Shown here piece by piece: positions 1-12,856 of a stretch of DNA of 64,000 bases (position 1 is the first letter of the stretch; each line of letters begins with the position of its first letter). The DNA is from Pteria penguin (taxonomy: Eukaryota; Mollusca; Bivalvia; Pterioida; Pteriidae), in NCBI GenBank assembly GCA_035048485.1, contig CM068583.1, positions 22,171,341-22,235,340 on the forward strand. Reading direction: 5' to 3'. Both the position numbers and the translations under genes were made by a program. The notes beneath the pieces were generated by a model. It was not told where the DNA came from. It did no database searches and saw only the letters and a list, made by a program, of their open reading frames with translations.

Positions 1-1655
1 TATTAACAGAGACATATATACACGTGTATATATGTCTCCGATATTAAGCATATTCTAATTTGAAATAATAAATTTTTTAAACATTATTTTAACCCATCTG
101 ACCTTCAGATGGGTGCTTAGATATTAATTTTTAGATGATGACTTTTCAGTACCTAGGATATGGTGCCAGTAAATAACTGAATATATAGAGTTTGCCCATG
201 TGATGTCACACTACTAGCATTAGAAGCCATGTTGGAGTACAACTCTCGGACTTTTTTCATCTCTACTATGTAAACTTCATTAAATTTCTGAGAAAATAAC
301 TATTTATCAGGGTAGATTTTGTGACTTTGATTATATTTACTTAATCAGTAAATATAATCAATCAGTTGAAAATTTTCGGTAAACATTTAGATATACAATG
401 CAATTATTTCATGAAATTAAGTTAAGTCAAGCAGTTTTATATGAGCATTGATGGACAAAGTCCGAGAGTTGTACTCCAATGAGGGAGATAACTCTAGCTA
501 ATTTGAGGAAAAAAAGGTTGTATGGGAACACTCTATAGGGTATCTCTTACTGGTATGTTTACAAACTTAAGTGGTTTGAAAGTTTTGTTGATGAAATCAT
601 ACTGGTAGATGATAGAAAACTTATGGAACTATCATACAATGTACTAAAGGCTTGAGGAGATAGTATACAAGTCTTGTTTTGAGAGTTGTACATGTATTGC
701 AATCTAACTTAAGTGTTTAAGATTAAACCTACCCAATGGTATGGAAAAGTGGTGCAATGTAGTTTTAGTCAATCCATGTTTTTATCTCCCTTGAAGTAGA
801 AGCAAAGCATAATCAAAATGGCGCAGAAATAACACATTAAAATAATCATTCATTCATTCATTAAATCTAAATTGTTATAAGGTTTGTATTAATTGAAGAA
901 AGATATTTAACTTGTTTATTTGTAAAATTGGAAGGTTCTACAGTTGAGAATCAAGAGGGGGGTGCACAAAATATTAGACTGAAATGTGCATTATAGGACA
1001 GTATTGCATTTGTATATGATTTAAAAAAATTTTTGTTAAACTTCACTTTTTTACAATAAAACATGTTCTTTCATTGAATTTAAACAGCAAAATACCTGAA
1101 TTATTTCTATTTCTTTCATTTTTATCAAATTAATTCCCAAAACATGAAATATATAGGAGTGTGTTCTTATTTATGGAGGATAGTGTACATGTATGAAAAT
1201 ATGATGCTCTTAAAGAAATTGATTTAGGATAATCATTGTTGATGAATTTTTATATTCTACATGTATAGAAATATGACACCCTGAACAAATTGATTCAGGG
1301 CAAGAGTTCAAAATTAAGGTGCATCTGAACTAATTGTTTAGTAAAACAAGGGTATAATCATACTAAATTCATTTACCTTGCTAAACTGTCATGTTTAATT
1401 ATTGATACACATTTAACTTTATTGTTAATGTAGAAGGTTAAAACACAAGTGGTTTGAATTCATGCACACTATTGACTTTATTGTAATTTTAGAATGCTTG
1501 TCTTCTGTAGAATTTAATAGCAGTATTTGTACAATGTACATGTATATTATTGATATGTTGTTTCTGTATGAGTCTATAACTTTGAGATATTGATGGCTTG
1601 GACTTGGTACTTAGGTCTTCCATAACTAACTACTTTGATGATTTCAATCTTTCAG
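1..1655. other. Upstream/5' non-coding stretch
   Basis: AT-rich, CpG-poor. It holds a perfect 30-bp palindrome at 9-38 (GAGACATATATACAC and its complement) and the inverted-repeat element at 232-479. No coding exon or clear promoter was recognised; the transcription start is not determined. Confidence 0.5.
232..479. mobile_element. MITE-like element with perfect 23-bp terminal inverted repeats
   Basis: TIRs 232-254 and 457-479 are exact complements (begin TTGGAGTACAACTCTCGGAC). The 248-bp AT-rich body has no ORF. No clear target-site duplication was seen. It lies 1.3 kb before the start codon. Confidence 0.7.
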
Positions 1656-1756
1656 CATGTGTAAGTGAAACAGTAAATGAAAAATAAACTGCAATGCAGA
1701 GGAAAGAATGACAAGGAGTGGTGATCGAGGATCAGAGACAATATATAGGATCAGAG
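1656..1756 (+). promoter_or_regulatory. 5' leader with four upstream ATGs
   Basis: A good acceptor (TCTTTCAG, AG at 1654-1655) lies about 25 nt after a branch-point-like TAACTAAC (about 1623-1630), so the first coding exon probably begins at 1656 and a 5' UTR exon lies upstream. The leader has ATGs at 1657, 1677, 1694 and 1708. Three open short reading frames that stop before the main ATG or just inside the leader; the one at 1708 is out of frame and runs past the main start. The 1694 ATG is in the main frame but ends at TGA 1709-1711, which supports 1757 as the true start. Repression by upstream ORFs is inference. Confidence 0.55.
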
Positions 1757-1792
1757 ATGGAAGACTTTTTAAGAGATACCAAAGAATGTTTG
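1757..1792 (+). CDS. PRUNE2: PRUNE2-like exon 1 (start codon)
   Basis: It encodes [12 protein letters not shown], matching the MEDYL-type start of vertebrate Prune. The donor is TTG|GTAGGA (weaker than average), leaving phase 0, which agrees with exon 2. An in-frame upstream stop at 1709 supports the start. Confidence 0.85.
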
Positions 1793-4700
1793 GTAGGAAA
1801 GAAGATTCATTTTGTTATTTATTCTGTGTATTACATTTGCATGTCAATTGTCTGTCCATCATAATCTCTTTTTAAGTTGTGTCCATAGATGCTCCATAGT
1901 AGTCCACACTGTAGATTATTATTATTAAAGACATGTCCATATCTTCATTTTTGTATATGTTCTTGTTTTTTTTTTTTCATGAATTTTTATAGTTTATTAC
2001 ACTTCATGATCATCTTTTACAGGAACTGAAAAATATTGCAATTGCTGTGGAGTTTATTTCAACACTGTTTATTCAGGGCATTTCGGATGGTTTTGAAATT
2101 TAGAAACTAGAAAAAAATATGAACTCTCAAAAATAAATATTATTAATTCCTATTTATTCCAATATTTGTATTTTTATTATATCAACTATATTTGCATTTC
2201 CTTTATATAATTTTACATGATTGACTTTATCCGCTTTCATTAATCTCTATCAGATTACTTGTAGCTTTTGAAATTTGGTGTCATGGGTGATCTTGCATTT
2301 GCTAAATGTTTTTCCCTGTTATAGATAATAAAACATAAATATAACTTTTCTATCCAGGCAAAGCTTTATGTAGAGGAGACACCAGTACATGTGGTATCAG
2401 GTAATGAGGCATGTGATTTGGACTCGACTGTCTCAGCCTTGACGTTCGCCTTTTATCTACGTCAGGTGAGGTCTGAATATGTTCTTTTATAGGCTTTATC
2501 AACATGAGATGTTGAGGAAAAAATTTATATTTGTCAGTGTTGATGTCTATCAGACCCATTGATCACATACAATAAATGAAGATCAGATTTATTCCTGAAG
2601 ATTTTATTCCCAATTAAATTTACTCAAATCAGCATACCAATGAATATATTATCATGAAAGTAAAATTTGGTTTTGTCATTCATGTGTTTTGTTAGAAATT
2701 TGATTGAAGCCTCAGATACAGGTATTGTACCTTGTTTATGTACCATTTACGTGTAGTGCACATGGTACATTTCTCACATATACAGGTTTTGCTTTGGGCT
2801 TCAGATATCACTATAATGAGGTTCATTTGGAATAATGGATGAAGGGAATTCACTAAACCTTTCCTCTGTGTTAAATCTGGGTCACATCTTTGGACAAGAG
2901 AGATTACAGTGCAGTTTTGGAGAAAATTTAAAAAACACAGTGCTAAAATCACACAAAATGCTGAAGAATTCAGGGGTAAAATTACCTCTACTAATTCACA
3001 CCTATGGAATCACAGTGTTTTGTGTAATTTCTAAAATGACACCTGGATTAGGTCCACTGTGTTTTGTGTAAAGATTACAAAACACCTGGACTGCACTGTA
3101 GGAGATGGTTTTCTCTAGGCTCTCCAGTTTTCTCCATCTCTTGACACTTTTTGCCACCCCTGGTGTTACATTAAACAACATACAAGCTCATATATTACTA
3201 TTGAGACATCTGTTCATAACATATATATTTACAATGCTAGTCTAATTCCTTCGATGAACCATGCTAAACAGACTCTGTCCATCAGCCCATGAACTTGGGC
3301 CATGGAAGTAGTACACAAACAAATCATTCGAGAACCGCTTCGCGGTTCACATGATTTGTTTGTTTCTCACCCAAGTTTTTTTTCCATGAACCTAGAAAAA
3401 AAGACAGTTATTCCTTAAATAATTATTCTGTTTCACTTTTGCAGATTGGTGACAAAGAGGCAATATACATACCAATACTAAATATTCAGAGATCTCAGTA
3501 TCGCCTTCGAACAGAAACTACTTATTTTTTGAATAAAAACAACATCACAGATGATCTTTTAACTTTCCGAGATGATATTGACCTCATTACCCTGCACAGA
3601 AAGGGACGACTAACTCTAACTTTGGTAGATCACAATGTGCTTGGACCAAGAGACAGAGAGATGGAAACAAGTGTTCGGAGGATTATTGACCATCGTCCAC
3701 AAGAACGTCAAGATTCTGAGAAGTAAGTCTTTACTTAGCTGTTGTTTATCAACAAAATATTGTACATGTTTATCTATTATACCTGAGGTACGGAAGAATC
3801 CTGCAATTGACTGGTTGAAAGCTTTGTTTATTTCACAGTTTCCAGGATTCACACTGGACCCAAATATTTTGTCACAGATTTTTATTGTCCTTTTACGAGC
3901 TCAGCATAAAGGATGAAAACATAGGTGCCTCTTTCCAAAAACATTGAGTATAATTGATTATAATACATGTATGTGTGGTATGCATGAAAATTCTGTTGCA
4001 TTTTAGAAAAACAGATACTGCAAAAAAAGACAAATGTGATGGGCAATTTGAGCCCTGGGTCTGGCGCCATAAACTGAGAATATACTTAAGGAAAAAATTT
4101 CATTTTAATTTATTCCATTATCAAACGTTCAAATAAATTATAATGCAGAATGGTTAAATTCTATTTATCAGTAGAATAAAACTAAATAAAATCCAAATCT
4201 CAGTTATTAATTCATTGATGAACAGGAGAATATGAATTTTTGACTTAAGTATATTCTCAGTTTATGGTGCCGGACCCAGGTTTATATGAAAGACATTGAA
4301 GGAGAGTGACCAACATGTGATTCTCACATTTGCAAATTATACATTTATTATGGGTGGGTGAAAACAAAATGAATTGTCATATGTGTAAATGATACCATAT
4401 GTGCAACACAACTGAGTAATTAAAGAAAGTGACAGCAACCATGATGTTATATTAGACATTGTTGTATTCACTCTTTGTGTTTCCTTCTGAAAGGAATAGA
4501 TAAAGACTGGATTGAGCCTTTTATTAATGAAAAATGTTTGAAAGACTTGAAAGTCAGGAAGTTTCTTGCCTTGATCTAAAACTAGCATCTTTACAGTGTT
4601 AAATGTATTGCTGTAGTGGAGTGTGCAGGTAAATCATGCCTTAATTATTAGGTAGTTGTCCTTTAAGAAATTTAAGTTACATGTACTTGTACATGTACAA

Positions 4701-7700
4701 GTTATAAGTTCATAATGTCATTAAAAAACCACAATCAACAAGATTTTAATATTTAGTGGTAAAATTTGAAAATGAAGGATAGCTTTATCCAGGTTAATGA
4801 AACTGCATAGGTATTGTTGAATTTTGTTGTCTTTTGTACCAAATAAAAAAAAGGTATAAACACATTTTTTAAACAGGCTGGTAGACCACCAGTTTACATT
4901 TTTACAACCACTTATGATTCTTAACATAGTAACTGTTGTCTTTTGTTTCATGCTTAATTGAACAGGCTGACTTTAACTTTGTTGTTTCTCTACAAATTAA
5001 TGAAGGCACACATACTGACATTGAAGTTGTCATTTGTTAGTAAGTACAGTACAGTACAGGTGGAACTTTGAATACCCACTGTCCACAGTGGGCAGTCCAC
5101 CTGAAATTTCAGTGGGCATTAGGAGTGGACATTTACCTGAGCTATCAAGCTGTCCACTTACCTGTATGTTAATTCTAACTGGCTCTTACAAGAATGTCTA
5201 CTGTGTCCAGTGGACATTTTTTTATGCCCACTCTAAAAATACCCACTGTGACCAGTGGGCAAATTAAGTTCAATTGTAGGCATTGGTGAATTCTTCCAGA
5301 TACAATGTTTGGTGACCATAAAGCTTTATTTTATCTTTTAGTTCATTTAGGCCGGACACTTAAACAAAGTAGTGAATTATGTTGCCAGAATCCAGTCAAC
5401 ATGTTCTGGTGATTAATGTTAGAACAGAGTACTTGTTGTGTACTTTAATTATGTTTAATTATCCATAAAAGAATTCTTATAAAATGACTCAGTTTCTGTC
5501 TTTGTTGGAAACTGTTTCCCAATCTAATTAAAATCAGATCTTTTCATATCGCTAAGATATTCTCGGCCTTTTCTGGCAGAGAATATCGTAGCGATATGAA
5601 AAGATCTGATTTTAATTAGACTGAACTGATTCCGTTATTCATTCTACTTTAAGTTTACATGTATGTTTGATAAGGCACATGTAATGATCTACAAATTTCA
5701 TGGGCATAAGATACAATTAAGGACCATATATTTCTATTTCAGAAAAAGATATAAAAATGATAAATTGGTAAAATTCAATTAGACATCAAAGAGGATTTCA
5801 ATTAATTCTCATTTATGTTTACATCATAAAATATTAAGGATAATTCATTTTCTCTTAGCATCCCTTTTTTTTTAATTTAAAGTCCATTACATTAGAGACT
5901 GCATTTTCTGTACCACCTCTCAAGAGACTGAAAGAATGCTGTAATTTTGATACAATTTTTTGTATTGAAATATTCTGTCTTTCTGCATTGATTAATGCCT
6001 GGAACAGACTTAAAAGCATACTTATAACTATAAGCGTTGGATCCGGGAATTGACAAGAACTCCTCATAGGTGGTTGGTTTTCAGTCATAGTATGACACAG
6101 TAGAGAAATAGCATGGAAACAGCTGTTTCACAACCATATAGATGAAGTTTGACATTTTGGGATCAAACCTTAAATTCCAGTGCTTTAAAACATTTCCTTT
6201 TTTCCTCCAAAAATTAGAGAATAAAGGAATTAAAGTAAAACCTGTCTTAGCGGTCACTTCTATTAAGAAGTCACCTGTCTATAAAGGTCACATTTTAAAT
6301 TCCCAAAATCTATGTTTTCCTAATAAAAAGACCTCTGTATAAAGGCCACCTGTTTATAAAGGCCACTTTTGACTCTTCCCTTAGCTGACCTTAATAGACA
6401 GATTTGACTAGTCTAATTTTTTTTTTGGTTGGATGGGGGCATACTATGAAAAAAAGATGAAAAAAAAGACTGCATCATTGCACATATTTTTTTTTTAACT
6501 CGGTTGAATAATTACATAACAGTTCAAGGGAACTCCTTATAATACTGTTGCAGTACAAAAGACAAAATATGATAAAACAAGGAGGGCTTTTTAGAATTTT
6601 CTGAAAACCAATATTATATGTAATGACATGTATAATGATATTTTAAGTAGTTCATATTTATAGGAATTATGTGTATGAACAGTGTACAGGAGTTGGTCAA
6701 ATGAAAAGTTCATTAGATTTTGTCTGTCCCAGGGCAGAATATCTTTACATGAGCGTACATGTCTGTATAAAAATATCTCATACACTGTCAAAATGTTTAG
6801 TTTGCAGACTCTAATCAGAAGAATTATGTGTTGAGGTATTTAAAAAGCTTTAGCATCTCTCCTTTCGATTAATTAACTAAGTGGTTTCCCCCATCATAAT
6901 ATCTCCGTAAAAGCACAACAATGTAGTTAAGCGGTTGTCTCCATGGAAACAAGTTTTAAAAATACAGCTTCTAAATGTAGTCGATTCCGTGTAGATTATT
7001 AATACATAGAATTTTGTTAAGAATTCACTTCATTCTGATCATATTCCAGACAGATTGCAGGTTTTGGAAAGAGCAATATGGTGCAGGGCATTTTTTTTAT
7101 ACATTTGATGAGAATGTATATATATATATAATACAACACACACACTATATATATATGTATATATATAAGAGTGACCTGTGGTGTAATTGACATAATATTA
7201 TTAATGACTTGAAGGCCCTGTTTAAATAGATCTTTTAGATTGAAATTGAACGTTCAGATAAGGAGTATATATTGCTCTTCATTTTTCCAAATTGAGAATT
7301 TTCCTTTTGTATGTATTTTTGCATTTTTGTTTACTCTTCTTTTATGTACAGATGTGTATATTAACGGGAGTAGCAAATACATAGTCAGTAATTTTTACCG
7401 GCTACTGAGCCTGTAATATGGTAGTAAAATTTTGGATACGAATTTTGAGTTTTACATACTAACCATCGGACGTCACAGGGTCCCGAGGAGGCCCAAAGCT
7501 ACGACCATCTGGTAGCTACACCGTAATTATTTGGTCACGCTGAAATTACGATGTTTTCAAAGTAAAACAGCACTTAAAAGGGCTTGAATGGGAGACAAAG
7601 GTCATTCAAATGCATATACTAAAATTTAGGTCAATGTTTTTGATCCTGCATACTGAAACCAATTATCGCGAGAGAAGGGTTAATCAAGGAAGCATAATCC

Positions 7701-10700
7701 ATTGCATTCCATCCCAATGCATAGATTTGATTAAGTAGAGGCCTGCAAAAGCGCATGAATACAAAAACGAGATTACCGCTTCGGTGAGCACATTTCACTG
7801 TAAACGCATTAGCCTCCCTCTCCTAACAGCTTCATGTTGTAGAGGGTATATGTAAGTTGCAATCAATAATCCATCCAAGCTAATCTCTCTTCACCTTTCC
7901 TTCAATTACTGAGAAAAAATAATGTTGGTTGGTTTAATCTTCAAGCTGCAGAAGATGGAGCAATCACATTCTGATGTTATTGATTTGCATATTTGTAAAA
8001 TTTTGTGTTTATGCGTAGTGAGTACGCATGCTTAAGGCAAAGCAAATTCTAGTTTAAAGATTTCAGTCGTTGAAATCTTAAAGCGACGAATTCGTGATTG
8101 AAAGTGTTTAAGGTAGATTAATTAATTTTTCTCTTAGAATGATAACGCGAGAGTGTAAGAGTAAGTGATAATTAAACCACGTATAATCAAACAGAATAAA
8201 GTTACGAATTATCTAAATGTCTTTGAATTAAGTGACTTCGAAAATGACATTTTTGTATGGTTACATTGTAATTGATATACTTCGACTCATGCAACCTGAA
8301 ATTGTTCCCCAGCTAACGACAGAATGAATAGATCTTGCGAAGTAACAAAGTTTTGTCGATTGCTCTATGTTGAAAAATTTGTTTGAAATACGTTATCGGC
8401 ATTTTGATGTATTTAAAATCTCATTATTTGATTTGCATTATGCCAATTATGATTGATCCCATTTTAAAGAGAATGCTTATGAAGTTGGTTAACTTTAGTG
8501 AATTTTGACATGAATGAATTTCATGAATAGTAAATTCATATTTATGAACACCGGTAGTTCTTCCAGGGAACGTTGAACTTCATAATAGACCTTTTACCAA
8601 TTTTTACATGGTGTAAGAGGCAATACAGGACACATAAAGTTTTGCCGTATAGATTGGCGTCATATTACTGTGACTTCACAATGTAAGCATAAACGTCATA
8701 ATGGAAATTCCGGCAAAATGTGGTTTGTCCGGCATTAGACCTCTTACATCATTTGAAATTGGAATAAGGTATATTAAATAGCTTGTACAAGCGTCTTTCA
8801 TTTACATGAATTTCTAAGCGGAGGAGTCTTGTTTCACTGAATTCTCAGCGAATTGATATCGTGAACCGAAGGTTCAGGGTTCAAGTTTTGCATAGCACAT
8901 GATTATGAGCATATTGACTTAGCTCTCTTGCTTTCCTGAAAGTTTAATGAATTGATTTCCTGAAGCGAGTGTCTGTGGATCAGTTTTTGCATACGTGTAC
9001 CATAAGGTTAATTGCCGGTGGTAAGGTTGCCATTATGAAAGTGTCTGGCAGCAGATCAATGTTTTGAACAACACAGAAAAAGCCTTATTAGTGCAAAGGG
9101 GTTTTTGAACTTCATTGTTGTAACAATCTTGGACCTAGCTGCAAGATATGGCCCAATTTGCGGATTATGCAGTAGGTGAATATCTTAGTGTACCGTCTTG
9201 CGGGTATCCTGGGTAATGATGGTCGAAAACTCGCGTGATTTTCTGGTACCGTCCGACCTCGAAAAGACACCGTATTAAAATTCTTGATTAGATTATCCCT
9301 CCTTTATTATAATATTTTGCGGACGTGATTAAGATGTGCATTTTGTTCCTAAATAATTAATCTTAATCTCATCATACCTTTTATATTTTATGAATATATA
9401 AAGAGAATATACTCCAAAACTGAAAACGTCATGTTTCCTTTTCAGTAATATCGTAGTTTAAATTCAATTTTGGATATTAATGTCGTATACAATACTTAAA
9501 ACTGAGGACGGGCTAAAACATAAGACAAAATAAAGACACACGTCATAATTTTATTTTACTGCTATTGCTTTCTTGTCTAAATTTGTTGTTCTTGACTACA
9601 TCTTTTTATTTATTTTTTTCTCAGAATGTGATGGTTACCTGTTTTGATGATATATATAGATATAGATATATATATAGAGTTTCTGTGGAGTCGTAATGTT
9701 CAATGTCCAGTATATTAGCACCATATGAACGGCTCACATAAAGCTTTTGTTTACTGCTATTCACTTTGACCAATACCGTCACGATACTGAATACCGTCTT
9801 TATTATTCCATAGTGTCTTGGATCAATGCTAAAGTCTCAAGGTCGCATCCTAGCAATCAGCTATACTTATTAGTGGAAATCCCAGACATCAGGTTATATT
9901 CCATTGTGACCGAACAATATCTCAAATTATCATATTGGCCTCCTCCTTCTTTGTATCGTTTTTGTATACTTCATAAGTGTAGTTGCCGATGATTTGTGAA
10001 TGATTTATTGTTTTGAGTGCGAATTTTAACTCAAGCTTAAGCTTGAATTAAAATTAGAAATGTTACTTAGCATCAAATTTTATATTCCAGTTACACATTT
10101 ATTAAAGGTAAAGTGATGTATATAATGAAAGTTTGAATATATATTTAGACATATATGTTGCATTTCCCATTACTGGATCCCGTGTCAAGCATACTTTGGT
10201 TCAACTTGTTGAAAATTCCCAGTTGTTAATTATCAATCGTAAATGCAGCCTTATTCACGAAGAATCGTAAGGTTTGTCGTGAGTTTTCTCGTAAGTTTGC
10301 ACTTACGAGTACTCTTAAATCCTATTCATAAAAGCGGTCGTATGTTTTCTCGTAAATATTTCGATCGTAAAGTTACGACTTCTTCACACGGCCCTAATCT
10401 GTTTAGTGACGAATACTTGAACAAAATAATAAGAAAACTACAGTGTACATCTATGTTCTTATACAGGTATTTCAGCATTGAGAGGTATTAAATTTCTTAG
10501 CGATTATTACAAGGCAAGACATTATATACCATGAAGTGTTTACAGTCTTCTAAGATTCTTCACAAGTTTCAGACGTTCCGTGTATTCAAACAATATTCTG
10601 TCAAAGGTAGTCCAACAAAAATTTATTGAATCAAAATATATGAACTGGTGATTTTAAGTTTAGTGTTTTCGAAATCGATATACATGTACATATGTACATG

Positions 10701-12820
10701 TATCTGCAAAACTTACCGAGAACGAATGAGTTGAAATCAAGTGTGAAGTACCAAAAAAAATCTTTATAGCATTTACGTAGAGCCAAGATGTGAGATATAT
10801 TTTTAAGTTTATGTTTTCTTGAAAAAGGCAATCGGCCGAAAAGTTGAAACAAAGCAACACGAACAGAATTATTGCATTTCCTTTGGAATATTTTGCCTGA
10901 TTAAAAAATATATAAATAGAATAAAAAAATTATAATGAAAAAAAATAATAAGAAAGTTACAATTTTAGCTCAGGGACATGTATCAATTATCAATTATATG
11001 TGTGTATATCAACGTCCTTTTCCTAATTTTCAACTCTCTCATGAATATTCCATGTTTACAATTGATTCTATGTACAAGATGGAAATATGTGGAACATAAT
11101 ATTATAACTTTGTAGATATTACGTTAATATTTTATTGAATAAGACCTGTTGACCTATTTAATGACGGCATTTTGGTCTTTCTGTTAATTTCTTAATTGAA
11201 GTTCTCCATCATTGTAACTATCTAATGGATTTTTACGCCTTAAATTTCTTCTGTTGATATTATTGAGAAAGTGAAAGTATGCCTCAGCCATTGTAAGATA
11301 GACGATTTTATGACAATATTTTACGTCAGTTTTACACTTAAGATTATATACTTACGACAAAATGTTTAGTTAAAAGAGGTCGAGACACACGTAAAGTTAC
11401 GACTAATTTTAGTCTTATCTTAAGTTTAGAAATATTTGTGAATACGGTCGAAGTTGACACTTACAACAAATTTTAGTCGTGAGTTGTTTTGTAAATAGGG
11501 CTGCAGGTTTCTTGCTGGTCGGCAACGTATCAAAATTGGACCAAGGTGCAATTTAAGGACTCATGAATTTAATGCAATGGAACCCCCACCCCTAAATATA
11601 CACATATACACTCACACACAAACAAACAAAGCAACAACAAAATCAAGGAAAAAATCAAACACAGAACAAGCAACAAACTATAAAAAAAAAAACAACTGTG
11701 GAGGTGATGAAGAAGACAGACGTTATTTAAGCAAAACGATTCTAATGCATTCAATATGTCTTTTGACTTGTATTTTAAGGGAAGGTTCAAGTTACAACAT
11801 TCATGTATTTTTCAGACGCGCTTATTTAAGCATTGTTTTATAAAATAGGGATTGCTAAGCTGAAGGTTAAGTTCCACGAAGATATAAAAATAGGCAATTA
11901 GCCATCAATATTGTCTCGTGGACGTAATTATCAGAGCAAAGTAGATTGCTATAACCCTATATGTCTTGATTAAGCCGCGAACTGAGCGATCACGACGGAA
12001 AATACCCATTTTTCTTGCCAGCAAGATCCCGTTGGAAGGGTAATGGATTCACTAGCGGTGAAGATGAATCCGTAAGAATGCACATGACAGACGTTACGGA
12101 TATAGTACATTTTCATTATGTTATAATGATTTATGTAGTCAGCACCAGATTTGCTGCCTATGCCCAAGTAAATTCTCCTTTAGTACTGATCTAGTATTTG
12201 ATGTAAAGATGACTTATTGACCATTTGATTTTTCATGCTCCCGGAATCAAAGATTCGTAGGCATCTAGCCTATAGTTTTGACCTGTTTGTCTGTTTGAGT
12301 GTTTGCCTGTGGCAAAAAATTTTAACATTGGTTATAACTTTTGAATCGTAAGAGGTAAGGAATTAACATGCGTATTCTTTGTGACAAGACCATTCCTTCG
12401 CTACAATAATTTTTGACCTCGTGACCTTGACCAGGACTTTTGACCTACATTTATAACATTAGGACTTTGTTGTCGCCGGTGGCATTCGAGTTACACAAAC
12501 ACATCTTGTTTACGTTTTTATATAATGATATAATGAATTAAAACGGCATCTTTTAAGTAGCACACGTGCCTCATAAATTTGTGCATCGATTTTTTTTTCA
12601 ATGAATAATGGTATCACAGAAATATATGACATCTCCGGTTTCCTATCTTAGACTTTATACATTACTTGGTAGACCTAATCACCAGCGTGACCGACAGACA
12701 GACTAACGGGCAGAACGGAAACCTATACTCTCCTCCGACTTCGCCATTGGGGGACTAATAACCGCGTAGTGCTTCTAAAGACTTGTCACACGAATGTGAA
12801 GTCGTTTCGTAAAAGTCTGT

Positions 12821-12856
<36 letters not shown>

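Larger units (their letters stand above)
1793..3444 (+). other. Introns 1 and 2 (around exon 2)
   Basis: CpG-poor. Intron 2 contains repeated 'acagtgttttgtgtaa' phrases (about 2930-3075) and a hairpin at 3312-3364 with arms ACAAACAAATCA/TGATTTGTTTGT around GAACCGC/GCGGTTC. No gene seen. Confidence 0.6.

Noticed and set aside
2835..3071. 78-codon frame in intron 2
   Set aside because: Overlaps repeated 'acagtgttttgtgtaa' phrases, lacks splice sites in phase, no homology.
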